The position numbers and the translations under genes were made by a program. Shown piece by piece: positions 26,257 to 34,377 of a DNA stretch of 64,000 nucleotides. The stretch's first letter is position 1; each line of letters starts with the position of its first letter. Location: contig NZ_JAVHZV010000030.1 of NCBI RefSeq assembly GCF_031119625.1, forward strand, positions 310,001 to 374,000, written 5' to 3'. Source of the DNA: Pseudomonas sp. G34 (lineage in GTDB: Bacteria; Pseudomonadota; Gammaproteobacteria; Pseudomonadales; Pseudomonadaceae). The notes beneath the pieces were generated by a model, which saw only the letters and a list, made by a program, of their open reading frames with translations, did not search any database and was not told the origin of the DNA.

Positions 26257-26586
26257 TCAGGGCGCCTTGCAGCCGCGCCCGAGCAAATCATCATTGGCGG
26301 TGCGGTAGACCAGGCCTTCCTCACCCTTGGCATGGAAGGACAGCGTACCGTCGCTGTACAACTCGCCGGAACCGGAAGGCTCCAGGCTCAAGCGATGGAC
26401 GACATCGCTACCGCCCATGCGCACATCGACCTGTTCGTGGGCCGGGTCGGCGTAGCGCCAGAACACTTCGGCCTGGCTGTCACATACCCAGCGGTTCCAT
26501 GGCTGGCTGTCGGCGTAGTCCTTGCCGGCACAGCCGGCAAGCATGGCCAGTGCCAGCAACGCAGCAGCATATTTATAACGGTTCAT
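26257..26586 (-). CDS. MliC-family lysozyme-inhibitor lipoprotein
   Basis: 109-aa lipoprotein: signal peptide and lipobox LAGC (cysteine at residue 19), then a domain with the spacing of membrane-bound C-type lysozyme inhibitors: a first cysteine in WVCDSQ, a central SGSGELYSDG strand, KGEEGLVYR and a final cysteine in GRGCKAP. Such proteins sit in the envelope and block host lysozyme. The ribosome site AAGGAGAAGG is strong. It follows another small lipoprotein gene by 15 bp and precedes fba. The family call rests on visible pattern only, since these proteins diverge quickly. Confidence 0.78.
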   Translation of the reverse strand: MNRYKYAAALLALAMLAGCAGKDYADSQPWNRWVCDSQAEVFWRYADPAHEQVDVRMGGSDVVHRLSLEPSGSGELYSDGTLSFHAKGEEGLVYRTANDDLLGRGCKAP

Positions 26587-26601
26587 CGCCTTCTCCTTGC
26601 T

Positions 26602-26796
26602 CTAGCAGTTCTGCTCGCCTACGGGCGGCGTCGAGTCACCGGTACTCTGCCCTTCGATGCGCTGCTCCTCGCGGGTGGTCGGCAGATCGATTTCCGCCGG
26701 ACTCAATACACGGCAAGCCTCATCGCGTGGCGATCCGCCCGCGGCACAACCGCCCAGGACGACACTCAAGCTCAATAGCATGATCAGGTTACGCAT
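26602..26796 (-). CDS. Small lipoprotein of unknown function
   Basis: 64-aa protein with signal peptide MRNLIMLLSLSVVLGGC and lipobox LGGC (cysteine 17), so a lipid-anchored mature peptide of about 48 residues. The mature part is polar with two further cysteines (DEAC and the C-terminal NC) that could pair. AAGGAG lies before ATG 26796. It is followed by the MliC-like gene after 15 bp, so the two are almost certainly co-expressed. I recognise no family; equivalent small genes occupy this place in P. aeruginosa (PA0553/PA0554), but I cannot verify homology. Confidence 0.8.
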   Translation of the reverse strand: MRNLIMLLSLSVVLGGCAAGGSPRDEACRVLSPAEIDLPTTREEQRIEGQSTGDSTPPVGEQNC

Positions 26797-26920
26797 CGGT
26801 CACTCCTTGCTGGCTGATTTTCCCTACAAGGGTAATGACCACCGCCGCCCGCCAAGGTTTAGGGTCTGTACGAAACCGCCACTATGGCGCTGCATACCGA
26901 CCCGCGCCCTGGTATCGCCG

Positions 26921-28090
26921 TTACTCGGCTGCACGCTTCTGGAGAATCTCCACCGCTGGCAGCACCTTGCCCTCGACGAACTCGAGGAAGGCACCGCCGC
27001 CAGTGGAGATATAGGAAATGCGCTCAGCCACATCATACTTGTCGATGGCTGCCAGGGTGTCACCGCCACCGGCGATGGAGAACGCCGGGCTTTCGGCAAT
27101 GGCCAGGGCCAGGGCCTTGGTGCCTTCACCGAACTGGTCGAACTCGAACACGCCGACCGGGCCGTTCCACAGGATGGTCTTCGAGGCCTTGAGCAGCTCG
27201 GCGAACTGCGCGGCGGTCTGCGGGCCGATGTCGAGGATCATGTCATCGTCAGCCACATCGGCGACGGCCTTGACGGTCGCAGCAGCGGACTCGGAAAACT
27301 CCTTGCCGACCACCACATCGACCGGCAGCGGCACGCTGACCTTGGCAGCGATGGCCTTGGCGGTGTCGACCAGGTCGGCTTCGTACAGCGACTTGCCGAC
27401 CGGATAACCGGCCGCGGCCAGAAAGGTGTTGGCGATGCCGCCACCGACGATCAGCTGATCGCAGATGCTGCTCAGGCTGTTCAGCACGTCCAGTTTGGTC
27501 GACACCTTGGAGCCGGCGACGATCGCCGCCATCGGCTGGGCCGGCGCACCGAGGGCCTTGCCCAGGGCGTCCAGCTCAGCCGCCAGCAGCGGGCCGGCCG
27601 CAGCGACCTTGGCGAACTTGGCCACGCCATGGGTCGAGCCTTCGGCGCGGTGCGCGGTGCCGAAGGCGTCCATCACGAACACGTCGCACAGGGCGGCGTA
27701 TTGCTGGGCCAGCTCGTCGGCGTTCTTCTTCTCGCCCTTGTTGAAACGCACGTTCTCGAACAGCACCAGGTCGCCGGCCTTGAGCTCAACGCCGTTCAGG
27801 TAATCCTTGACCAGCGGCACGTCGCGGCCCAGGGCCTTGCTCAGGTAGGCCGCCACCGGCGCCAGGCTGTTCTCTTCGCTGAATTCGCCTTCGGTCGGGC
27901 GACCCAGGTGCGAGCAGACCATCACCGCAGCGCCTTTTTCCAGGGCCAGCTTGATGGTCGGCAGCGCGGCGAGAATCCGCGCATCACTCTTCACAACGCC
28001 GTCCTTGACCGGCACGTTGAGGTCTTCACGGATCAGCACGCGCTTACCTTGCAGATCAAGGTCGGTCATTTTCGCGATGTTCAGGGTCAT
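26921..28090 (-). CDS. pgk: Phosphoglycerate kinase
   Basis: 389-aa two-domain kinase interconverting 1,3-bisphosphoglycerate/ADP and 3-phosphoglycerate/ATP. The N-terminal substrate motif RVLIREDLNVP, the basic-patch SHLGRPTEG and the C-terminal nucleotide-site GGGDTLAAI and STGGGAFLEF are intact. The frame runs upstream to 28465, but ATG 28090 has AAGGAC at good spacing and lies four bases after the epd stop, fixing both the start and the operon. It belongs to the leftward cluster tktA, epd, pgk, fba. Confidence 0.96.
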   Translation of the reverse strand: MTLNIAKMTDLDLQGKRVLIREDLNVPVKDGVVKSDARILAALPTIKLALEKGAAVMVCSHLGRPTEGEFSEENSLAPVAAYLSKALGRDVPLVKDYLNGVELKAGDLVLFENVRFNKGEKKNADELAQQYAALCDVFVMDAFGTAHRAEGSTHGVAKFAKVAAAGPLLAAELDALGKALGAPAQPMAAIVAGSKVSTKLDVLNSLSSICDQLIVGGGIANTFLAAAGYPVGKSLYEADLVDTAKAIAAKVSVPLPVDVVVGKEFSESAAATVKAVADVADDDMILDIGPQTAAQFAELLKASKTILWNGPVGVFEFDQFGEGTKALALAIAESPAFSIAGGGDTLAAIDKYDVAERISYISTGGGAFLEFVEGKVLPAVEILQKRAAE

Positions 28091-28094
28091 TGAA

Positions 28095-29159
28095 TCAGTC
28101 CTTAACGGGGGCTGGTGATAAATGAGCGGCGGCATCGAGATAATGCACAGCCATGTCGAGCATACGATTGGCGAAACCCCATTCGTTGTCGAACCAGGCC
28201 AGCAGGTTGACCAGGCGTGGCCCGGATACCCGCGTCTGACTGCCGTCGACGATGGCCGAATGCGGATCATGGTTGAAATCGCAACTGGCGTGTGGCAACT
28301 CGGTGTACGCCAGCAGACCCTGCAGTGGCCCGTGTTCGGCGGCCTGGCGCAGGATCCGGTTGATCTCCTCGGCACTGGTGTCACGGGCGGTCTGCAAGGT
28401 GATATCCAGGCAGGACACGTTGACCGTCGGCACCCGAATGGCTTTGGCCTGGATTCGCCCGGCAAGTTCCGGCAGCAACCGCTCGATGCCGCGCGCCAAC
28501 CCGGTAGACACCGGAATCACCGACTGGAAGGCCGAGCGCGTACGGCGCAGGTCTTCGTCGTGATAGGCATCGATCACCGGCTGGTCGTTCATCGCCGAGT
28601 GGATGGTGGTGATGGAGATGTAGTCCAGCCCCACCGCCTCGTTGAGCAGCTTGAGCAGCGGCACGCCGCAGTTGGTGGTGCACGAGGCGTTGGATACCAG
28701 ACGCTCGCTGCCCGTCAGGCACTGCTGATTGACGCCGTACACCACCGTGGCGTCGACATCGCTTTCGCTGGCCATCGGCTGCGACAGCAACAGCCGCGGC
28801 GCACCAGCCTGCAGAAAGCGCTCGGCCTGCTCACGGCTGGTGTATTGGCCTGAGCACTCGAGCAACAGGTCGATGCCCAGCGCACGCCAGTCGACGCCCT
28901 CGGGCTCGCGCTGACGCAGCACCCGCACCGGCTTGCCGTTGATATGCAGATGGTCACCCGCGACCTTTACCTCACCGGGGAAACGCCCGTGGGTGGAGTC
29001 GAAACGGGTCAGGTATTCGATGCTGGCCTGGTCGGCCAGGTCATTGAGCGCGACGATATCCAGCCGGGCGTCGCCTGCTCGCTCATGCAAGGCGCGCAGC
29101 ACGCAACGGCCGATGCGGCCGTAGCCATTCAGGGCAACGCGGTAAGGGCGATAGGACAT
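28095..29159 (-). CDS. epd: Erythrose-4-phosphate dehydrogenase (GapB/Epd family)
   Basis: 354-aa NAD-dependent dehydrogenase of the GAPDH superfamily. It most likely oxidises erythrose-4-phosphate to 4-phosphoerythronate for pyridoxal-phosphate synthesis. The Rossmann motif NGYGRIGRC is at the N-terminus, the catalytic cysteine in SNASCTTNC and the conserved WFDNEWGFANRM near the C-terminus. Epd and GAPDH are hard to separate by eye; the position between tktA and pgk matches epd in enterobacteria and PA0551 in P. aeruginosa. A GAPDH role is the main alternative. The pgk start follows within four bases. Confidence 0.9.
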   Translation of the reverse strand: MSYRPYRVALNGYGRIGRCVLRALHERAGDARLDIVALNDLADQASIEYLTRFDSTHGRFPGEVKVAGDHLHINGKPVRVLRQREPEGVDWRALGIDLLLECSGQYTSREQAERFLQAGAPRLLLSQPMASESDVDATVVYGVNQQCLTGSERLVSNASCTTNCGVPLLKLLNEAVGLDYISITTIHSAMNDQPVIDAYHDEDLRRTRSAFQSVIPVSTGLARGIERLLPELAGRIQAKAIRVPTVNVSCLDITLQTARDTSAEEINRILRQAAEHGPLQGLLAYTELPHASCDFNHDPHSAIVDGSQTRVSGPRLVNLLAWFDNEWGFANRMLDMAVHYLDAAAHLSPAPVKD

Positions 29160-29177
29160 CGGAGATCTCGGATGAAC

Positions 29178-29271
29178 CCGTAGGGTGGATCGCGCTTTAT
29201 CGATCCACCGGGCGCTGTAACGGTGGCTGGAAACGCGTCGGCGGCGCGCCCCGATCCACTGTTACAGCGTC
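29178..29271. repeat. Composite inverted-repeat element in the tktA-epd gap
   Basis: Two stacked inverted repeats: GGTGGATCG/CGATCCACC (29184-29208) and a 14-bp arm pair, CGCTGTAACGGTGG (29213-29226) against 29256-29269, 13 of 14 paired. The GTAGGGTGGAT...ATCCACC form resembles an extragenic repeat found widely in Pseudomonas. It fills most of the 120-bp gap. Confidence 0.6.
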
Positions 29272-29279
29272 ATTCTCAC

Positions 29280-31280
29280 TCAGGCGTCGAGCAGCTCTTC
29301 GGCGGTGCCGATGATGTTCTCGACGGTGAAGCCGAAGTGCTCGAACAGCTGGCCGGCAGGCGCCGACTCACCGTAGGTTTCCATGCCGATCACCCGACCT
29401 TCGAGGCCGACGTACTTGTACCAGAAGTCGGCGTGGGCGGCTTCGATGGCGATCCGCGCGGTGACCTGCAGCGGCAGCACGGACTGCTTGTAGCCGGCGT
29501 CCTGCTGGTCGAAGACGTTGGTCGACGGCATCGACACCACGCGAACCTTGCGGCCCTGCTCGCTCAGCTGGTCAGCCGCCTGAATGGCCAGGCCGACTTC
29601 CGAACCGGTGGCGATCAGGATCAGTTCCGGCTCGCCGGCGCAGTCTTTCAGCACGTAACCGCCACGGCTGATGGCCGCTTCGGTTTCATGGTCACGCAGG
29701 TTATGCGGCAGGTTCTGGCGCGAGAAGATCAGCGCGCTCGGGCCGTCCTTGCGCTCGACCGAATGTTTCCAGGCCACTGCGGCCTCGACGGTGTCCGCCG
29801 GGCGCCAGGTGTCCAGGTTCGGCGTGGTGCGCAGGCTGGTCAGCTGCTCGACCGGCTGGTGGGTCGGGCCGTCTTCACCGAGGCCGATGGAGTCGTGGGT
29901 GAACACGTAGAGCACGCGCAGCTTCATCAGCGCCGACATGCGCACCGCGTTGCGGGCGTATTCCATGAACATCAGGAAGGTCGCGCCGTAGGGAATCAGG
30001 CCGCCGTGCAGGGCGACGCCGTTCATGATCGCGCTCATGCCGAATTCGCGCACGCCGTAGTACATGTAGTTGCCCGAGGCATCCTCGGCAACCACCGGCT
30101 TGCAGCCCTTCCACAGGGTCAGGTTGGAACCGGCCAGGTCGGCCGAGCCGCCAAGCAGTTCCGGCAGCAGCGGGCCGAAGGCGTTCAGGCAGTTCTGGCT
30201 GGCCTTGCGGCTGGCGATGGTTTCGCCTTTCTCGGCGACGGCGCGAATGAACTCGCTGGCCTTGGCGGAGAAGTCGGCGGGCAGCTCGCCGGCCATGCGG
30301 CGGATGAATTCGTTGGCCAGCTCCGGGTAAGCGGCGGAATAGGCAGCGAAGCGCTGATCCCACTCGGCTTCGGCAGCCAGACCGGCTTCCTTGGCATCCC
30401 ACTCGGCATAGATGTCGGCCGGAACGTCGAACGGCGCGTGGTTCCAGTTCAGGGCAGCGCGGGTCAGGGCGATTTCGTCATGGCCCAGGGCGGCGCCGTG
30501 GGATTCTTCCTTGCCCTGCTTGTTCGGCGAGCCGAAGCCGATGATGGTCTTGCAGCAGATCAGCGTCGGCCGGTCGCTGGTTTTGCGCGCGGTGTCGATG
30601 GCCATCTTGATTTCTTCGGCATCGTGGCCGTCGACGTTGCGGATCACCTGCCAGCCGTAGGCTTCGAAGCGCGCCGGGGTGTCGTCGGTGAACCAGCCGT
30701 GCACTTCGCCATCGATGGAGATGCCGTTGTCGTCGTAGAAGGCGATCAGCTTGCCGAGGCCCAGGGTGCCGGCCAGGGAGCAGACTTCATGGCTGATGCC
30801 TTCCATCATGCAACCGTCGCCCAGGAAGGCGTAGGTGTAATGGTCGACGATGGCGTGGCCGTCACGGTTGAACTGCGCCGCCATGATCTTTTCCGCCAGG
30901 GCGAAGCCCACGGCGTTGGCGATGCCCTGGCCGAGCGGCCCCGTGGTGGTCTCGACGCCGGGCGCGTAGCCGTATTCCGGGTGGCCCGGGGTCTTGCTGT
31001 GCAGCTGACGGAAGTTCTTCAGGTCATCGATCGACAGGTCGTAGCCGGTCAGGTGCAGCAGCGAATAGATCAGCATCGAACCGTGGCCGTTGGACAGCAC
31101 GAAGCGGTCACGGTCGGCGAATTTCGGGTTGGCCGGGTTGTGTTTCAGGTAGTCGCGCCACAGCACTTCGGCGATATCCGCCATGCCCATGGGGGCACCG
31201 GGGTGGCCGCTGTTGGCTTTTTGCACAGCATCCATGCTGAGGGCACGAATGGCATTGGCACGCTCACGACGGCTGGGCAT
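29280..31280 (-). CDS. tktA: Transketolase
   Basis: 666-aa thiamine-diphosphate enzyme of the pentose phosphate pathway, transferring two-carbon ketol units between sugar phosphates. The TPP/Mg motif GDGCMMEG, the N-terminal KANSGHPGAPMG, the middle-domain GEDGPTHQPVEQ and the C-terminal GMETYGESAPAG are present, with normal length. AGGAG lies just upstream of ATG 31280. It heads the leftward cluster tktA-epd-pgk-fba and is divergent from the SahR-like/metK operon, so the 236-bp gap carries both promoters and a large palindrome. Confidence 0.97.
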   Translation of the reverse strand: MPSRRERANAIRALSMDAVQKANSGHPGAPMGMADIAEVLWRDYLKHNPANPKFADRDRFVLSNGHGSMLIYSLLHLTGYDLSIDDLKNFRQLHSKTPGHPEYGYAPGVETTTGPLGQGIANAVGFALAEKIMAAQFNRDGHAIVDHYTYAFLGDGCMMEGISHEVCSLAGTLGLGKLIAFYDDNGISIDGEVHGWFTDDTPARFEAYGWQVIRNVDGHDAEEIKMAIDTARKTSDRPTLICCKTIIGFGSPNKQGKEESHGAALGHDEIALTRAALNWNHAPFDVPADIYAEWDAKEAGLAAEAEWDQRFAAYSAAYPELANEFIRRMAGELPADFSAKASEFIRAVAEKGETIASRKASQNCLNAFGPLLPELLGGSADLAGSNLTLWKGCKPVVAEDASGNYMYYGVREFGMSAIMNGVALHGGLIPYGATFLMFMEYARNAVRMSALMKLRVLYVFTHDSIGLGEDGPTHQPVEQLTSLRTTPNLDTWRPADTVEAAVAWKHSVERKDGPSALIFSRQNLPHNLRDHETEAAISRGGYVLKDCAGEPELILIATGSEVGLAIQAADQLSEQGRKVRVVSMPSTNVFDQQDAGYKQSVLPLQVTARIAIEAAHADFWYKYVGLEGRVIGMETYGESAPAGQLFEHFGFTVENIIGTAEELLDA

Positions 31281-31332
31281 CGCTTATCTCCTGCGGGTGG
31301 CTGCCGAAGCAGCTTGGACGAAAAAGGCGCCC

Positions 31333-31362
31333 ATTTTCGCCCACTGAGCACCGTCGGGGCAA
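31333..31362 (-). promoter_or_regulatory. Candidate sigma-70 promoter of tktA
   Basis: On the minus strand TTGCCC (31362-31357) and GAAAAT (31338-31333) are separated by 18 bp, about 55 bases before the tktA start. Reasonable but unproven. Confidence 0.4.
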
Positions 31363-31382
31363 TGACAGATGGTCTTTCCGCG

Positions 31383-31392
31383 GCAATATTGC
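31383..31392. promoter_or_regulatory. Short palindrome sharing the SahR-like operator core
   Basis: GCAATATTGC, a 10-bp palindrome made of the same outer half (GCAATAT) as the 26-bp palindrome 61 bases away. It may be a secondary site on the tktA side. Confidence 0.35.
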
Positions 31393-31452
31393 AGCGCTTT
31401 TTATCCGCGCAGCGCCCGTGACCGGCAAAAAGCCGCCGAGAAAACCGCGAGG

Positions 31453-31478
31453 GCAATATCAAAACTTTTTGATATTGC
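31453..31478. promoter_or_regulatory. 26-bp palindrome, candidate SahR-type operator
   Basis: Perfect 12-bp arms GCAATATCAAAA (31453-31464) and TTTTGATATTGC (31467-31478) with a two-base centre. It sits directly upstream of the -35 box of the ArsR-type regulator/metK promoter and is the strongest palindrome in the window that is not terminator-like. Autoregulation by the adjacent gene is the natural inference. Confidence 0.75.
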
Positions 31479-31480
31479 GG

Positions 31481-31509
31481 TTGATGGCTGAAAAATGACC
31501 GACTAGACT
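31481..31509 (+). promoter_or_regulatory. Promoter of the SahR-like/metK operon, apparently leaderless
   Basis: -35 TTGATG (31481-31486) and -10 TAGACT (31504-31509) with a 17-bp spacer. Transcription would begin at about 31516-31517, the A of the ATG start at 31517, and no ribosome site precedes it. Confidence 0.65.
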
Positions 31510-31516
31510 GCGCCCC

Positions 31517-32545
31517 ATGACCCAGCGCGCGCCTGCCCTCGACTTCGAGCCCACCGACCTGCTGTCCGCCCTGTGCAAGGCCGCGGGCGACGGGTTGCGC
31601 CTGAACGTTCTGCGCGCCCTGAGCAATGACTCGTTCGGCGTGCTGGAGCTGGCGCAGATCTTCGCCATCGGCCAGTCGGGCATGAGCCACCACCTCAAGG
31701 TACTGGCCCAGGCCGGCCTGGTGGCGACGCGCCGCGAAGGCAACGCGATCTTCTACCGCCGCGCCCTGGCCCATGCCGAGGGGCCCGGCGGCACCCTGCA
31801 TGCCGCGCTGCTGCAGGAAGTCGACAACCTGCTGCTGCCCGCCGAGGTGCGCCAGCGTATCGCCCAGGTACACCAGCAGCGTGCCGCTGCCAGCCGCGAC
31901 TTCTTCGCCCGTAGCGCCGAGCGCTTCCAGGCCCAGCAGGACCTGATCGCCGGCCTGCCGCAATACCGCGACAGCGTGCTGGCGCTGCTCGACTCGCTGG
32001 ATTTGCCGGCGCACGCCAGCGCGCTGGAAATCGGCCCTGGTGACGGCGGCTTTCTGCCGGAGTTGGCGCGCCGCTTCGCCAGCGTGACCGCCCTGGACAA
32101 CAGCGAGGCGATGCTCGAACTCGCCCGCCAGCGCTGCCAGCAGGAGGGCCTGGACAATGTACAACTGCACCTGGCCGATGCCCTCCAGGACGCCTACCCA
32201 GGCGCCGACTGCGTGGTACTGAACATGGTGCTGCACCATTTCGCCGCACCGGCCCAGGCCCTGCGCAAGCTGGCCGAACAAGTGAACCCGGGCGGCAGCC
32301 TGCTGATCACTGAACTGTGCAGCCATGACCAGAGCTGGGCCCGCGACGCCTGCGGCGATCTCTGGCTAGGCTTCGAACAGGACGATCTCGCCCACTGGGC
32401 AATCGCCGCCGGCCTGAGCCCAGGTGAAAGCCTGTATGTCGGCCTGCGCAATGGTTTCCAAATTCAGGTGCGGCATTTCCAGCGCACCCTTCCACTCACG
32501 CACGCGGCCGAGAGGCCCCTACTCGCCAGGACAACCGATAGATGA
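31517..32545 (+). CDS. ArsR-type regulator fused to a SAM-methyltransferase-like domain (SahR-like)
   Basis: 342-aa cytoplasmic protein: an ArsR-type winged helix (about residues 12-85, recognition region QSGMSHHLKVLAQAGLV) joined to a class I methyltransferase-like domain with SAM motif ALEIGPGDGGF (169-179). Proteins of this architecture next to SAM-cycle genes (SahR) sense S-adenosylhomocysteine and control methionine/SAM recycling. The stop overlaps the metK start (ATGA), giving strict coupling to SAM synthetase. It equals PA0547 in position. The ATG at 31517 has no ribosome site because transcription seems to start on it. SAH sensing here is inferred from family and context; catalytic methylation is less likely but not excluded. 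Confidence 0.85.
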   Translation: MTQRAPALDFEPTDLLSALCKAAGDGLRLNVLRALSNDSFGVLELAQIFAIGQSGMSHHLKVLAQAGLVATRREGNAIFYRRALAHAEGPGGTLHAALLQEVDNLLLPAEVRQRIAQVHQQRAAASRDFFARSAERFQAQQDLIAGLPQYRDSVLALLDSLDLPAHASALEIGPGDGGFLPELARRFASVTALDNSEAMLELARQRCQQEGLDNVQLHLADALQDAYPGADCVVLNMVLHHFAAPAQALRKLAEQVNPGGSLLITELCSHDQSWARDACGDLWLGFEQDDLAHWAIAAGLSPGESLYVGLRNGFQIQVRHFQRTLPLTHAAERPLLARTTDR

Positions 32546-33732
32546 GCGAATACTCCCTGTTTACCTCCGAGTCCGTGTCCGAAGGGCACCCGGACAAGAT
32601 CGCCGACCAGATTTCCGATGCCGTACTCGACGCCATCATCAGCGAAGACAAGCACGCCCGCGTGGCCGTCGAAACCCTGGTCAAGACCGGCGTGGCGATC
32701 ATCGCCGGCGAAGTCACCACCAGCGCCTGGGTCGACCTCGAGCAGATCGTTCGCGACGTGATCTGCAACATTGGCTACACCAGCTCCGACGTCGGCTTCG
32801 ACGGCGCCACCTGTGGCGTGATGAACATCATTGGCAAGCAGTCCCCGGACATCAACCAGGGCGTCGACCGCGCCAAGCCGGAAGATCAGGGCGCGGGCGA
32901 CCAGGGCCTGATGTTCGGCTATGCCAGCAACGAAACCGACGTGCTGATGCCGGCGCCGATCCGCTTCTCCCACGCGCTGGTCGAGCGCCAGGCCGAAGCG
33001 CGCAAGTCCGGCCTGCTGCCGTGGCTGCGTCCGGATGCGAAATCCCAGGTCACCTGCCGCTATGAAAACGGCAAGGTGGTCGGCATCGACGCCGTGGTGC
33101 TGTCCACCCAGCACAACCCGGACGTGTCGCTGAGCGACCTGCGTGAAGCGGTGATGGAGCTGGTGATCAAGCACAGCCTGCCGGCCGAACTGCTGCACAA
33201 GGACACCCAGTACCACATCAACCCGACCGGCAACTTCGTGATCGGCGGCCCGGTGGGCGACTGCGGCCTGACCGGGCGCAAGATCATCGTCGACAGCTAC
33301 GGCGGCATGGCTCGCCATGGTGGCGGCGCGTTCTCCGGCAAGGACCCGTCCAAGGTCGACCGCTCGGCTGCCTACGCCGGCCGTTACGTGGCCAAGAACA
33401 TCGTCGCCGCCGGCCTGGCCGAGCGCTGCGAGATCCAGGTGTCCTACGCCATCGGCGTGGCCCAGCCGACCTCCATCTCGATCAATACCTTCGGCACCAA
33501 CAAGGTGGCGGACGAGACCATCATCAAGCTGGTGCGCGACGTATTCGACCTGCGTCCATACGCCATCACCAAGATGCTCGATCTGCTGCACCCGATGTAC
33601 CAGCCGACCGCCGCCTACGGCCACTTCGGCCGCGAGCCGCAGCAACTGACCGTCGGCGACGACAGCTTCACCAGCTTCACCTGGGAAAAGACCGACAAGG
33701 CCGCCGACCTGCGCGCCGCTGCCGGCCTGTAA
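32542..33732 (+). CDS. metK: S-adenosylmethionine synthetase
   Basis: 396-aa enzyme making SAM from methionine and ATP. All family signatures are present: EGHPDKIADQISDA near the N-terminus, GAGDQGLMFGYA, and the phosphate loop GGGAFSGKD. The start overlaps the preceding regulator's stop by four bases, so translation is coupled to SahR-like synthesis and transcription depends on the palindrome-associated promoter. A very strong bidirectional terminator follows. Together with ahcY and metF (3-7 kb downstream) it completes most of the SAM-SAH-homocysteine cycle in one region. Confidence 0.98.
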   Translation: MSEYSLFTSESVSEGHPDKIADQISDAVLDAIISEDKHARVAVETLVKTGVAIIAGEVTTSAWVDLEQIVRDVICNIGYTSSDVGFDGATCGVMNIIGKQSPDINQGVDRAKPEDQGAGDQGLMFGYASNETDVLMPAPIRFSHALVERQAEARKSGLLPWLRPDAKSQVTCRYENGKVVGIDAVVLSTQHNPDVSLSDLREAVMELVIKHSLPAELLHKDTQYHINPTGNFVIGGPVGDCGLTGRKIIVDSYGGMARHGGGAFSGKDPSKVDRSAAYAGRYVAKNIVAAGLAERCEIQVSYAIGVAQPTSISINTFGTNKVADETIIKLVRDVFDLRPYAITKMLDLLHPMYQPTAAYGHFGREPQQLTVGDDSFTSFTWEKTDKAADLRAAAGL

Positions 33733-33787
33733 ATCCTGGGCAAGCCGTCACGGGGTAGCTCTTCGGGCTGCCTCGGCGGCAGATGCA

Positions 33788-33826
33788 AAAAAGCCTCCGT
33801 GGGCGTCGAACCCACGGAGGCTTTTT
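33788..33826. terminator. Bidirectional terminator after metK
   Basis: Perfect 16-bp stem AAAAAGCCTCCGTGGG / CCCACGGAGGCTTTTT with a 7-nt loop, between convergent metK and the small secreted-protein gene. Among the strongest terminators in the window. Confidence 0.95.
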
Positions 33827-33829
33827 CAT

Positions 33830-33844
33830 GCCCGCTAAGCGGGC
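33830..33844. repeat. Short palindrome GCCCGCT-A-AGCGGGC
   Basis: Perfect 7-bp arms separated by one base, four bases after the metK terminator and just before the stop of the convergent gene. Function unclear; it may extend the terminator on the minus-strand side. Confidence 0.45.
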
Positions 33845-33850
33845 GGCACA

Positions 33851-34177
33851 TCACTTACCGAACAGCGAACCCAGGCTTTTCAGGGTTTCGGCGGCAGCAG
33901 CAATGTTCTCGGCTTTGCCATCGCCCTGGGTTTGCGCCACGGTCTCGTTGGAAGCTGCAGCGTTGGCGCCGAGCTGATCACAACCGCCCTCGACCTGTGT
34001 GATGGCATCGCTGGCCTGCTGGTTGCCAAGCAGGCCAGCCAGCTGTTTGACCTGAGCAATTTTCTCGGCGTTGGCCGACATCTTCTGCTGACACTTGAGC
34101 TGAGTATCTTCGGCCGCATGAGCGAAAGAACTGGCAGCAACCAGGGCAGCTGAGCACAACAGAACAGAAATACGCAT
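33851..34177 (-). CDS. Small secreted helical protein of unknown function
   Basis: 108-aa protein with signal peptide MRISVLLCSAALVAASSFAHA, leaving an 87-residue mature chain rich in Ala, Gln, Asn and Ser, predicted helical, with two cysteines (LKCQQ and GGCDQ) that could form a disulfide in the periplasm. I recognise no domain. The position after metK matches PA0545 of P. aeruginosa, so it may be a conserved Pseudomonas periplasmic protein. It is divergent from ligB and shares the metK terminator. Confidence 0.82.
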   Translation of the reverse strand: MRISVLLCSAALVAASSFAHAAEDTQLKCQQKMSANAEKIAQVKQLAGLLGNQQASDAITQVEGGCDQLGANAAASNETVAQTQGDGKAENIAAAAETLKSLGSLFGK

Positions 34178-34377
34178 GAGACTCTAGACCTCCAGAGATG
34201 AGGCCCGGCAATACCCCCGCCGCCGGGCAAATCCGTTTGGTGTGCGGGGCGCGAACTTTAGCACCGGACATTTACGGTAACAAACATCCACCGTCAGGAA
34301 ATGTCGGCCAGCACCCACTTTTTGCCGATCAGCAACTAGCCTGAAAAACTCGATGCCCGAGCAAGGATGCTCCGCCC

